From JAYPCI01 sp038124645 (GTDB taxonomy: Bacteria; Pseudomonadota; Alphaproteobacteria; Pelagibacterales; Pelagibacteraceae), in the NCBI GenBank assembly GCA_038124645.1, contig JAYPCI010000014.1, positions 1 through 35,180 of the forward strand: a stretch of 35,180 bases of DNA. The letters run 5' to 3'. Within the stretch, counting starts at the first letter, position 1. Each line of letters starts with the position of its first letter. Shown here piece by piece: positions 1 through 7,252 of the stretch. Under the pieces are notes generated by a model that saw only the letters and a program-made list of their open reading frames with translations, searched no databases and had not been told where the DNA came from. Position numbers and translations under genes: made by a program.

Positions 1-2
1 AG

Positions 3-79
3 TGGCGCGCCCTAAAGGATTCGAACCTCTGACCCACGGTTTAGAAAACCGTTGCTCTATCCAGCTGAGCTAAGGGCGC
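3..79 (-). tRNA. tRNA-Arg (anticodon UCU)
   Basis: The minus strand folds into a full cloverleaf. The 7-bp acceptor stem GCGCCCT/AGGGCGC is perfect, the D stem is GCTC/GAGC, the anticodon stem is ACGGT/ACCGT around the loop TTTCTAA, and the T arm has the loop TTCGAAT. The three central loop bases are TCT, so it reads AGA (and AGG by wobble) as arginine. The discriminator base is G and the 3' CCA is encoded at 3-5. It lies just downstream of the iron permease gene on the same strand and has its own promoter-like sequence at 94-121. Confidence 0.96.
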
Positions 80-93
80 CTCTGTTTTTCAGT

Positions 94-121
94 AATATAT
101 ACGGATATATAATTAAATCAA
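94..121 (-). promoter_or_regulatory. Probable promoter of the tRNA-Arg gene
   Basis: On the minus strand a TTGATT hexamer (116-121) is followed after 16 bases by TATATT (94-99), a reasonable sigma-70 pair. Transcription would begin near 87, a few bases before the mature tRNA 5' end at 79. The -35 element overlaps the 3' end of the permease gene, whose stop codon is at 113-115. This rests on sequence match only; readthrough from the permease gene is also possible. Confidence 0.45.
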
Positions 122-748
122 TTTTTCAATATTTTCGCTTATTTCGTGTATACCTTCATAAGCGAAGTAGATGGCAATTAAAACAAGTGCAATTGAAGAC
201 ACTCTAAAGAATGTTGCCATTGGAATAATTTTAGTTATTCGGTTCAAACCAAAGTAGATGACAACTAATGCAAAGATTGCAACTAGCGCACCGACGAAAA
301 CCGGCATAGTGTTATACATACCTGACGTAATTAGTGCTGAATAAAATAAAACGATTTCAAATCCTTCTCTGACGATTGCAAAGAATACTGTTAAAGATAG
401 TACAAATGAACTGCCAGTTGCGATAGCGTGATCTACTTTACCTTCAATATGTTTCTTAGCGTTATGGCAGAAAAATGCTACATAAGTTAACATTCCTGCC
501 GCTAATAACATCACTGCCCCTTCGAATATTTCTTCATGAGCATGAGTTAAGCCAGCGATTTTTTTAAATCCTAAAGCAATAAATAAAGAAGCAACAACAC
601 CAGCAATTAAACCCCAGAACACTGCAGGTCTTTTGTGCCTTGCATTCATTTTATCGATATACATAAATACTAATAGAGTAATGAGCATTGCCTCAAAACC
701 TTCTCTCAGCATGATGAATAATGAACTTAAAAACGGACTTATTTCCAT
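113..748 (-). CDS. FTR1-family high-affinity iron permease (short, EfeU-like)
   Basis: This is a predicted inner-membrane iron permease of 211 aa. It carries both hallmark Arg-Glu-Gly-Phe-Glu motifs of the FTR1/EfeU family, at residues 15-19 and 127-131, in hydrophobic helices; these glutamates bind iron during transport in the family. An acidic loop with a His-Glu-Glu (about 71-73) precedes the third helix. E. coli EfeU is about 276 aa, and this protein ends soon after the conserved Gly-Ile-His-Glu segment (about 189-192), so it lacks the usual C-terminal tail and last helix. No efeO, efeB or other partner gene is visible in the window. The ATG at 746-748 is chosen because the first REGFE then sits at the usual distance from the N terminus. 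No Shine-Dalgarno sequence precedes it. Regulation by Fur is strongly suggested by the two upstream palindromes. Family call is secure; Fe2+ versus Fe3+ specificity cannot be told. Confidence 0.88.
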   Translation of the reverse strand: MEISPFLSSLFIMLREGFEAMLITLLVFMYIDKMNARHKRPAVFWGLIAGVVASLFIALGFKKIAGLTHAHEEIFEGAVMLLAAGMLTYVAFFCHNAKKHIEGKVDHAIATGSSFVLSLTVFFAIVREGFEIVLFYSALITSGMYNTMPVFVGALVAIFALVVIYFGLNRITKIIPMATFFRVSSIALVLIAIYFAYEGIHEISENIEKLI

Positions 749-754
749 GAGGAC

Positions 755-783
755 TATTTATTGAGAATAGTTCTCATTGTCAA
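755..783 (-). promoter_or_regulatory. Promoter of the iron permease gene, overlapped by a Fur box
   Basis: A perfect -35 hexamer TTGACA (778-783) is followed after exactly 17 bases by TAAATA (755-760), a weak -10 element. The 15-bp Fur-box-like palindrome at 762-776 fills the spacer, so a bound repressor would block RNA polymerase. The predicted transcription start is at about 748-749, at or next to the A of the ATG, which would make the mRNA leaderless. Confidence 0.6.
762..776. promoter_or_regulatory. Fur-box-like operator 1 (TGAGAATAGTTCTCA)
   Basis: This 15-bp inverted repeat fits the 7-1-7 Fur consensus TGANAATNATTNTCA with one deviation, and also reads as a perfect 6-3-6 repeat (TGAGAA/TTCTCA). 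The 6-3-6 form resembles the alphaproteobacterial Irr iron control element, so Irr is an alternative regulator. It lies between the -35 and -10 elements of the permease promoter. Confidence 0.75.
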
Positions 784-789
784 GCAATA

Positions 790-804
790 TGATAATGATT
801 ATCA
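790..804. promoter_or_regulatory. Fur-box operator 2 (TGATAATGATTATCA)
   Basis: This is a perfect 7-1-7 palindrome identical to the classical Fur consensus TGATAATNATTATCA. It lies immediately upstream of the permease -35 element, with its centre 28 bp from that of operator 1. Two tandem sites ahead of an iron permease gene make iron-responsive repression the simplest reading. Confidence 0.82.
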
Positions 805-914
805 CTTTCATCTAAATTGTTGATATATCTAGCTTTTAAAGCAATAACTAGAAGGTTTCTAAGGTAAATTGTAGAGAAAGGGTCGAGTTAACCACGTTTT
901 TAAAACCGATTCTT
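805..914. other. Intergenic sequence between the MATE and permease genes
   Basis: These 110 bases separate the MATE gene end from the permease regulatory region. They contain a 5-1-5 palindrome, GCTTTTAAAGC (832-842), flanked by TCTAG (828-832) and CTAGA (848-852), which might form a weak hairpin. No U-tract follows on either strand, so I do not call a terminator. I see no small gene or RNA here. Confidence 0.4.
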
Positions 915-2273
915 CTAAACAGTCTTTAATTTAGCAAATAGTTTATTGGTGTAAAACTTAGCAAATAAAAATACCAGAATCCCAAAAGTCCAATTAATAA
1001 AGAACAATCCTAAAAATAAATCTTTAAAACTTCCATTTAAAATAAAGACCACGACCCACATGGTTGAGAATGGTAAAAGAACTAATCTCAAGAACGTCAT
1101 GATCACTGTATAAATAGGTTTTTTAATCGCTTGAAATAAAGCATTTGTAATAAAAAAAACTGGATAAACTGGACCTATAAAGGCTGCAACTTTTAAATAA
1201 TCGGCACCAAAATTTATTGCCTGTTGGTTGTCAGTAAAAATTGAAACAATATTATCGGCAAGCAAAAATATTACAACCCCGGCAAAGATCATAAACGTCG
1301 AACCAAAAATTATTGCTTTAGTATATACTTCATCAACTCTTGTAAATATTTTCGCTCCAAAGTTTTGACCAGCAATGGTTAAAACAGCTGTGTTTAACCC
1401 TATCACTGGCAATAAGAGAATTTGTTCAATTCTAAGTGCGGAACCATACCCAGCCGCTGCTAAGTAACCAAATTTACTAACAAAGAATAAGATATTATAA
1501 ATTCCTAAACCAATCATAAACATACTCATCATGATCGGAACAGATTGATTGGTAAGATTCTTAATTAAATCAAATTTCGGCAGGAAACATTGCGGACTAA
1601 GATATTGTTTAAGTTCACAGCAATAAACTTTGTAAGCTAGGTAAACTAAACCTAACATTTGGGCAATAACTGTTGCAATTGCTAAACCGGCAATTCCAAA
1701 GGCAGGGATAGGTCCTAAACCAAAAATAAACAAAGGATTAAGTCCTATATTTAAGAAAAAACTGACAATTAATACGTTTCTATAACTTTTTGTATCTCCT
1801 TGTGCATTTAAAGTACCGTTTAAAGAAATCTGGACTAGAAAAATGAAAGTACCAAAAAATATTACATCAAGATAATCGGTTGCTAAGTTGATAGTTTCTT
1901 GATCGGAACCCATTAGTCTTAAAAGATCATCAGATAAAGTTAAACCAACTATCGTAACCACAATAGCAACAATTACTGAATAAAGCAGTGATTGAGCCAC
2001 ATATAAAGATGCCGTTCGATCTTCTTTAGCGCCTAATGAATTACTTATAAGAGCATTTGAAGCAGCTACGATACCTACACCCGTTGCTATAATAATAAAG
2101 TATAATGGAAATGATTTCGCAATTGCCGCTAAGGCATTTGGAGAAATCTTACCAGCAAAGAATGTATCAACCACATTATAAAGAGTTTGGAACAATGTTC
2201 CTGTACTTGCGGGTATTGCTATCTTTTTTAGCAGATCCGTAATTGGTTCACCCACCAAATTCATTGATTTCAT
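915..2273 (-). CDS. MATE-family multidrug/Na+ (H+) antiporter
   Basis: This 452-aa polytopic inner-membrane protein has two homologous MatE halves of about six helices each. The N-terminal half carries family signatures around residues 15-45 (Ala-Ile-Pro, then a conserved Val-Asp-Thr-Phe-Phe-Ala-Gly segment), and the second half repeats the pattern from about residue 240. The family (NorM/DinF/MepA-like) exports cationic drugs or metabolites in exchange for Na+ or H+; the substrate here cannot be predicted. It is the last gene of the gatCAB operon: its ATG (2271-2273) overlaps the trhO stop codon as ATGA, so translation is probably coupled. A second in-frame ATG three codons on is possible but less likely given the overlap. 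Length is normal for the family. Confidence 0.9.
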   Translation of the reverse strand: MKSMNLVGEPITDLLKKIAIPASTGTLFQTLYNVVDTFFAGKISPNALAAIAKSFPLYFIIIATGVGIVAASNALISNSLGAKEDRTASLYVAQSLLYSVIVAIVVTIVGLTLSDDLLRLMGSDQETINLATDYLDVIFFGTFIFLVQISLNGTLNAQGDTKSYRNVLIVSFFLNIGLNPLFIFGLGPIPAFGIAGLAIATVIAQMLGLVYLAYKVYCCELKQYLSPQCFLPKFDLIKNLTNQSVPIMMSMFMIGLGIYNILFFVSKFGYLAAAGYGSALRIEQILLLPVIGLNTAVLTIAGQNFGAKIFTRVDEVYTKAIIFGSTFMIFAGVVIFLLADNIVSIFTDNQQAINFGADYLKVAAFIGPVYPVFFITNALFQAIKKPIYTVIMTFLRLVLLPFSTMWVVVFILNGSFKDLFLGLFFINWTFGILVFLFAKFYTNKLFAKLKTV

Positions 2274-3336
2274 ATATTGTATTCTTTCTGGAAGATATGC
2301 TTGGTTCCTTTCTTCTTTGCAAGGTTAATTTGTTTTTGTCTCATTCTAAATCTAGCTTTTTGACTTTCTGTTAACTTTTCAAAGCAATTTGGACAAGAAA
2401 CCCCCTCCTCATACATATTAGATTTTTTATCTAGTGGTGAAATAGGTGTACGACAACCACTACACATTGAAAAAGATCCTTGCTTCAATCCGTGCTTAAC
2501 TGAAATTCGATTATCAAAGACATAGCATTCGCCTTGCCATAAACTATCTTTTTTATTGACATTATCTAGGTAGTTTAAAATTCCACCTTTTAATTGAAAA
2601 ACGTTTTTAAAACCTTTCTGNNNNNNNNNNNNNNNNNNNNNNNNNNNNNNNNNNNNNNNNNNNNNNNNNNNNNNNNNNNNNNNNNNNNNNNNNNNNNNNN
2701 NNNNNNNNNNNNNNNNNNNNCTAGGTAGTTTAAAATTCCACCTTTTAATTGAAAAACGTTTTTAAAACCTTTCTGTTTTAAATAGACAGAAGCTTTTTCA
2801 CATCTAATGCCACCGGTGCAAAACATCGCAACCGGTTTTGTTTTGTTAATTTGTTTAAGATATTTAGGGAAATCTCTAAAGTGAGTGACATTTGGATTAA
2901 CGGCATTTTTAAACGTCCCCACTTCATATTCAAACGGTTTTCTGGCATCAACTACTAGAGTGTCTTTATTTGATATTAATTTATTCCAAGATTTTCCCGA
3001 TACGTAACTGTTTTGTTTTTTATTTTTAGAGTTGATTTTAAGACCAATAGGTACAACTTCTTTCTTAATCTTAACTTTTCCTCGATGAAATGGTTGAAAT
3101 TTGCTTAATGAAGTATTGTTGCTATCAAAATGAGTAAATTTAAGTGTTCTTTTTAATACTTTAATTGTCCTATCAACCGCTGCTTTTTGACCAGCAATCG
3201 TCCCATTAATACCCTCGGAGGAAAAAATAATCGTCCCTCTAACTTTATTTTTTAAAAGTTCTGCTTGAAAAAAAGTCTTAACTTTCTTTAAAGCGGTAAT
3301 CTTTTTAAACTTGTAAAAACCAAAAACAGTAAACAT
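2270..3336 (-). CDS. trhO: tRNA uridine(34) hydroxylase TrhO (rhodanese-like), interrupted by a false assembly gap
   Basis: TrhO (YceA family) uses O2 to hydroxylate wobble uridine 34 of tRNAs to 5-hydroxyuridine. The N-terminal part has the family's acylphosphatase-like region with the Glu-Gly-Ile-Asn-Gly motif (41-45). It is followed by a rhodanese domain with active-site Cys173 in Phe-Cys-Thr-Gly-Gly-Ile-Arg-Cys. The frame runs into 100 Ns at 2621-2720 flanked by an exact 55-bp repeat. Deleting the Ns plus one repeat copy (155 bases) gives an unbroken 303-codon frame. The reading continues Asn-Tyr-Leu-Asp-Asn, then Leu-Trp-Gln-Gly-Glu-Cys-Tyr-Val-Phe-Asp typical of TrhO, and ends in the usual two CxxC pairs (residues about 240-264). 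The small open frame at 2270-2488 is therefore the TrhO C terminus, not a separate gene. It overlaps the methyltransferase stop upstream as TAATG and the MATE start downstream as ATGA. Confidence 0.93.
2566..2620. repeat. 55-bp direct repeat, copy 1 (assembly overlap)
   Basis: Identical over all 55 bases to 2721-2775 and lying directly against the left end of the N run. It codes for the same TrhO segment as copy 2, so it is best read as one biological sequence counted twice. Confidence 0.95.
2621..2720. other. Assembly gap of exactly 100 N, probably spurious
   Basis: Exactly 100 Ns, a placeholder size rather than a measured one. The flanks are the two copies of a 55-bp exact repeat, the pattern expected when two contigs sharing a k-mer overlap are scaffolded without being merged. 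Collapsing repeat and Ns restores an intact gene. Confidence 0.93.
2721..2775. repeat. 55-bp direct repeat, copy 2 (assembly overlap)
   Basis: Exact copy of 2566-2620, abutting the right end of the N run. Together the two copies mark the joined contig ends. Confidence 0.95.
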
Positions 3337-3989
3337 TATTTTTTAATACAAACAGTTAAACCATCACCAACCGGGATGATATTTTTTGTAATTCTTTGAT
3401 CTTTTTTGACGTGTTCATTAAAATCTCTAATGATATTAGTAAATTTATCATTATTATTTTTATCAGCGACTTCACCATGCCATAAAACATTATCAATAAT
3501 AATTAAGCCGCCCGCATTGATCATATTAATAGCACTATCGTAATAGTTGGTATAATTGTCTTTATCAGCATCAATAAAAATTAAATCAAAGATTTCTTTA
3601 TTATTTTCTAATTCTTTTAAACTTTCTAAAGCAGGTTTAATGATTTGTTTAATGCGTTTTTCTTTAGCCTTATCATAATAACTCTTTGCGACTTTTGCGG
3701 TTGTCTCATTTTTATCTAAACTGATTAAACTACCGTCTTTGGGTAATGCTAAAGCCATCGATAACGCACTAAACCCAGTAAAACTTCCTATCTCTAATAT
3801 TTTCTTAACTTTAGCTGCTTTGACTATTGATTGTAAAAATTGTGCTTGCGAAATTGAAATTTGTAAACGTTGTTCATCACCAAGAGAATGGTTGTAGGCA
3901 ATAATTTCTTTTTGAACGGTAGTTAAATCATCAGAATGATTAATAATATACTGTTCAAGATTGTCAGTTAAATCTAAATTTTTAGGCAT
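3336..3989 (-). CDS. SAM-dependent O-methyltransferase, TrmR-like (predicted tRNA 5-hydroxyuridine methyltransferase)
   Basis: This 217-aa class I methyltransferase belongs to the metal-dependent COMT/caffeoyl-CoA family (Methyltransf_3). The SAM-binding motif Leu-Glu-Ile-Gly-Ser-Phe-Thr-Gly (65-72) is followed by Phe-Ile-Asp-Ala-Asp-Lys-Asp-Asn-Tyr (138-146) and Ile-Asp-Asn-Val-Leu-Trp-His-Gly (165-172). Asp140, Asp166 and Asn167 match the family's divalent-metal ligands. Known members include catechol and caffeoyl-CoA methyltransferases, and Bacillus TrmR (YrrM), which methylates 5-hydroxyuridine 34 in tRNA. Its stop overlaps the trhO start (TAATG), and trhO makes exactly that hydroxyuridine, so a TrmR role is the best inference. 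One base separates it from gatB. Family call is firm; substrate is inferred from context only. Confidence 0.85.
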   Translation of the reverse strand: MPKNLDLTDNLEQYIINHSDDLTTVQKEIIAYNHSLGDEQRLQISISQAQFLQSIVKAAKVKKILEIGSFTGFSALSMALALPKDGSLISLDKNETTAKVAKSYYDKAKEKRIKQIIKPALESLKELENNKEIFDLIFIDADKDNYTNYYDSAINMINAGGLIIIDNVLWHGEVADKNNNDKFTNIIRDFNEHVKKDQRITKNIIPVGDGLTVCIKK

Positions 3990-3990
3990 T

Positions 3991-5460
3991 TTAGCCTTTT
4001 AAAAGTTTTTTTAATATCTCGTTAACTAATTGAGGATTTGCTTTACCGCCAGAAACTTTCATTACTTGGCCCACAAAGAAACCAAACAACTTATCTTTGC
4101 CTGAGCGATATTGCTCTACTTTATCTTTATTTTTGGTTAGAATTTCATTAATCATTTTTTCTAATTCTTTTGGATCACTTTGTTGCTTCATACCCTTCGA
4201 CTCAATAATTTTCTTAGGGTTATCTCCGCTTTGCACCATAATCTCAAAAACTTCTTTGGCAATTCTGCCTGAAATTTCACCTGATTTAATTGATTGAACT
4301 AATTCTGCTAAATTCTTTGCTGAGACAGGAGACTGGGTAATATTTAACCCTTTATTATTTAGCATTGCAAAGAAATCACCTAACATCCAAGTAGCAGCTA
4401 ATTTTTTATCTGATAGTTTTGCAACCTCTTCATAATAATCTGAAATTTCTTTCTCAGAAACTAAAACGTTAGCCTCATAAGGTGTCAGACTATATTCTTT
4501 TATAAATCTTTCTTTTTTCTGATCTGGTAACTCAGGTAATGATTTTTTTAAATCATCAATCAGTTTTTGTTCAAGTTTCAGCGGTAATAAATCAGGGTCA
4601 GGGAAATATCTATAATCATGGGCGTCTTCTTTAGAACGCATTGATCTAGTTTCATTTTTTTTAGTGTCAAACAATCTAGTTTCTTGATCTATGGTTTTAC
4701 CGCTTTCAATTAACTCAACTTGTCTTTTAGCCTCATATTCAATGGCCATTTGCATAAATTTAATTGAATTAACATTTTTAATCTCGCATCTTGTCCCAAA
4801 CTTTTTGTCACCAACCTTTCTAACCGATACGTTAACATCTGCTCTTAGTGAACCCTCTTGCATATTACCATCGCATGTCCCAAGATATCGCATAATGCTT
4901 CTAAGTTTTTTAATATAGGCATTAACCTCTTCGGGTGATCTTAGGTCAGGTTTACTGACAATCTCCATTAAGGCTATGCCAGAACGATTTAGATCAACGT
5001 ACGTGCTGGTTGGATCCATATCATGAATACTTTTACCAGCATCTTGTTCTAAGTGTAAACGTTCGATCCCTACTTCTTTAGATCCATAGGGCATATCTAA
5101 CAGAACCTTACCCTCACCTACGATTGGATTTTTGTACTGAGAAATCTGATAACCTTGAGGTAAATCTGCATAAAAATAATTTTTTCTATCAAAGACAGAG
5201 TAATTATTAATCTTAGCGTTAAGACCTAAACCTGTTCTAACTGCTTGCTTTACACACTCTTCATTAATAACAGGCAACATTCCAGGAAAGGCCGAGTCGA
5301 TTAAACTAACTTGTGTATTGGGTTCAGCCCCAAATTTAGTTGCGGAACCAGAAAACAATTTTGAATTAGATAAAACTTGAGCATGGACCTCAAGCCCAAT
5401 TATAACTTCGTATTTGCCCTGATCACCGTTTACAAAATAATCGAATTGTTCTTTGCTCAT
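3991..5460 (-). CDS. gatB: Asp-tRNA(Asn)/Glu-tRNA(Gln) amidotransferase subunit B
   Basis: GatB binds the misacylated Glu-tRNA(Gln) or Asp-tRNA(Asn) and phosphorylates the aminoacyl side chain before amidation with ammonia from GatA. The N-terminal cradle starts with the conserved Ile-Gly-Leu-Glu-Val-His-Ala-Gln motif and includes Asp-Leu-Pro-Gln-Gly-Tyr-Gln-Ile-Ser-Gln and Ile-Glu-Arg-Leu-His-Leu-Glu-Gln-Asp-Ala. A helical and YqeY-like tail follows. The ATG at 5458-5460 is preferred over one three codons upstream (5469), because it overlaps the gatA stop as ATGA, like other junctions in this operon. That gives 489 aa, normal for the family. Confidence 0.97.
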   Translation of the reverse strand: MSKEQFDYFVNGDQGKYEVIIGLEVHAQVLSNSKLFSGSATKFGAEPNTQVSLIDSAFPGMLPVINEECVKQAVRTGLGLNAKINNYSVFDRKNYFYADLPQGYQISQYKNPIVGEGKVLLDMPYGSKEVGIERLHLEQDAGKSIHDMDPTSTYVDLNRSGIALMEIVSKPDLRSPEEVNAYIKKLRSIMRYLGTCDGNMQEGSLRADVNVSVRKVGDKKFGTRCEIKNVNSIKFMQMAIEYEAKRQVELIESGKTIDQETRLFDTKKNETRSMRSKEDAHDYRYFPDPDLLPLKLEQKLIDDLKKSLPELPDQKKERFIKEYSLTPYEANVLVSEKEISDYYEEVAKLSDKKLAATWMLGDFFAMLNNKGLNITQSPVSAKNLAELVQSIKSGEISGRIAKEVFEIMVQSGDNPKKIIESKGMKQQSDPKELEKMINEILTKNKDKVEQYRSGKDKLFGFFVGQVMKVSGGKANPQLVNEILKKLLKG

Positions 5461-6914
5461 ACCCACCACTTCTTAATATTGTTTTTATAGCCGCAATTTT
5501 TCTCGAATGCATACGCAATGTTTAAGATTTTTTGCTCATCTAATGTTTTACCAATTAATTGTAACCCTAAAGGATAACCTTTCTTATCTAAGCCAGCCGG
5601 AACTGAAATTGCTGGTAAACCTGCCAGATTAACTGGTACGGTAAAGATATCGTTTAAATACATTGAAACTGGATCATTAGTTTTTTCACCGATTTTAAAA
5701 GCTGAACTTGGGGTCGACGGTGTTAAAATCGCATCCACTTTAGTAAAATTGTCATCAAAATCTTTTTTGATTAATTGTCTAACCTTCTGTGCTTTTAGAT
5801 AATAAGCATCATAGTAACCAGAAGATAATACGTAAGTACCAATTAAAATTCTTCGTTTAACTTCATCACCGAAGCCTTCCGATCTGGTATTTTCATACAT
5901 TTCAATTAAATCTTTTCCTTTTTTTGATCGATAACCATACCGTACACCATCATATCTTGCTAAATTAGATGAGGCTTCTGCTGGAGCCACAATATAATAA
6001 GTAGGCAGTGCATATTTAGTGTGTGGCAAAGAAATATCTATTAACTGAGCGCCTAAATCTTTTAAAATTTTTTTACCTTTTTCCCAAAGTTCGTCTATTT
6101 CTTTAGGCATGTTATCTACTCGGTACTCTTTAGGTATGCCAATTTTCAAACCTTTAACATTGTCCTTTAAATTTTTTGAATAATGTTCTTTATCTTTTTT
6201 AATAGATGTTGAATCTTTTTCATCAAAGCCAGCCATTGCCTCAAGCATGATCGCGCAATCAGAAACTGTTTTAGTCATTGGTCCTGCTTGATCTAAAGAC
6301 GAAGCAAAAGCAACTATTCCCCATCGTGAACATAAACCGTAGGTTGGTTTTAAACCTACTGTGCCTGTAAATGATGCTGGTTGTCGAATAGAACCACCGG
6401 TATCTGTTCCAATTGTTGCCGGTGTAAAATCAGCGGCTAAAGCTGATGATGAACCACCTGAGGAACCACCTGGGACTAATTGATCACCAACTGGATTAAT
6501 TACATTTCCAAAGAAACTTGTTTCATTTGAAGACCCCATTGCAAATTCATCACAATTTAATTTGCCTAAAAGAAAAGCTCCATTGTCCCATAAATTTTTT
6601 GTAACCGTAGACTCGTAGGTTGGAACAAAGTTATTTAAAATATTACTGCCCGCTGTTGTCTTTGTATTAACTGTGCAAAATAAATCTTTCACGGCTAAAG
6701 GAATTCCTGGAAGCAGTTGCTCAAAATTAGGTTTAGCGTCAAATTGTTTGGCGCTCGTTAATGCTTGCTCGAAAGTAGTTGTAACAAAAGCATTAAGTTT
6801 TTTACCTTTTTCAATATTTTTAATATAAGACTGGGTTAATTCTACTGAAGAAATCTTCTTTGATTTAACTTGATCAACTATATCTTTTAAGTTTTGAGTA
6901 GTTATATCACTCAT
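5457..6914 (-). CDS. gatA: Asp-tRNA(Asn)/Glu-tRNA(Gln) amidotransferase subunit A
   Basis: GatA is the glutaminase subunit of GatCAB and releases ammonia that is channelled to GatB. The 485-aa protein has the complete amidase signature: Lys76 in Ala-Val-Lys-Asp, the cis-serine Ser151 in Gly-Gly-Ser-Ser-Gly-Gly-Ser, and nucleophile Ser175 in Thr-Gly-Gly-Ser-Ile-Arg-Gln-Pro-Ala. The spacing equals the Lys79/Ser154/Ser178 triad of the S. aureus enzyme. The ATG overlaps the gatC stop as TAATG. Presence of gatCAB implies that this organism makes Gln-tRNA and/or Asn-tRNA by transamidation. Confidence 0.98.
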   Translation of the reverse strand: MSDITTQNLKDIVDQVKSKKISSVELTQSYIKNIEKGKKLNAFVTTTFEQALTSAKQFDAKPNFEQLLPGIPLAVKDLFCTVNTKTTAGSNILNNFVPTYESTVTKNLWDNGAFLLGKLNCDEFAMGSSNETSFFGNVINPVGDQLVPGGSSGGSSSALAADFTPATIGTDTGGSIRQPASFTGTVGLKPTYGLCSRWGIVAFASSLDQAGPMTKTVSDCAIMLEAMAGFDEKDSTSIKKDKEHYSKNLKDNVKGLKIGIPKEYRVDNMPKEIDELWEKGKKILKDLGAQLIDISLPHTKYALPTYYIVAPAEASSNLARYDGVRYGYRSKKGKDLIEMYENTRSEGFGDEVKRRILIGTYVLSSGYYDAYYLKAQKVRQLIKKDFDDNFTKVDAILTPSTPSSAFKIGEKTNDPVSMYLNDIFTVPVNLAGLPAISVPAGLDKKGYPLGLQLIGKTLDEQKILNIAYAFEKNCGYKNNIKKWWV

Positions 6915-7201
6915 TATTCGACCACTTTCGGCACCACAAAGAATTCCTCATTTTCTTTGGGAGAATTTTTTAATACCTTTTCTCTTATTTTACCGTCATT
7001 AATCTTGTCCACTCTTGATCTTAATGATTGATTTAAAATAGAAGTTAAGGGTTCAACTTTATCAGTTTTTAATTCATTTAATTGTTCAATAAACTTGAAA
7101 ATTGAATTTAAATCTTTGGTTAAACTCTCTACCTTAGCGTCATCAACTGAGATTCTAGCTAATTTAGCAACATGTTTAATTTTCTCTTTATCTAAGGACA
7201 T
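6914..7201 (-). CDS. gatC: Asp-tRNA(Asn)/Glu-tRNA(Gln) amidotransferase subunit C
   Basis: This 95-aa GatC wraps around the GatA-GatB interface and stabilises the heterotrimer. The N-terminal pattern Val-Ala-Lys-Leu-Ala-Arg-Ile (11-17) and the Phe-Ile-Glu-Gln-Leu-Asn-Glu-Leu segment (36-43) are typical. It is the first gene of the operon running to the MATE gene. The start at 7199-7201 has no Shine-Dalgarno sequence. It is divergent from ruvX across 51 bases. Confidence 0.95.
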   Translation of the reverse strand: MSLDKEKIKHVAKLARISVDDAKVESLTKDLNSIFKFIEQLNELKTDKVEPLTSILNQSLRSRVDKINDGKIREKVLKNSPKENEEFFVVPKVVE

Positions 7202-7252
7202 TTGTGCAATAAGTTAATTTTTATGTGTTTTATCACAATTTAAATTAAATTC
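7202..7252. promoter_or_regulatory. Divergent gatC / ruvX intergenic promoter region
   Basis: These 51 AT-rich bases must hold the start signals for the gatC operon (minus) and the ruvX operon (plus). A TAAATT at 7241-7246 is a possible ruvX -10 element, which would place transcription start at about 7253, the A of the ATG. No convincing -35 element and no Shine-Dalgarno sequence is visible for either gene. Confidence 0.35.

Noticed and set aside
805..914. Terminator or small RNA between the MATE and permease genes
   Set aside because: Short palindromes exist, but there is no GC-rich stem with a U-tract on either strand.
2270..2488. A separate 72-aa zinc-ribbon protein
   Set aside because: It begins with a TTG and is the in-frame C terminus of TrhO once the false gap is collapsed.
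5461..5469. gatB start three codons upstream
   Set aside because: The downstream ATG makes the ATGA overlap typical of this operon, and the upstream codons read through the gatA tail.
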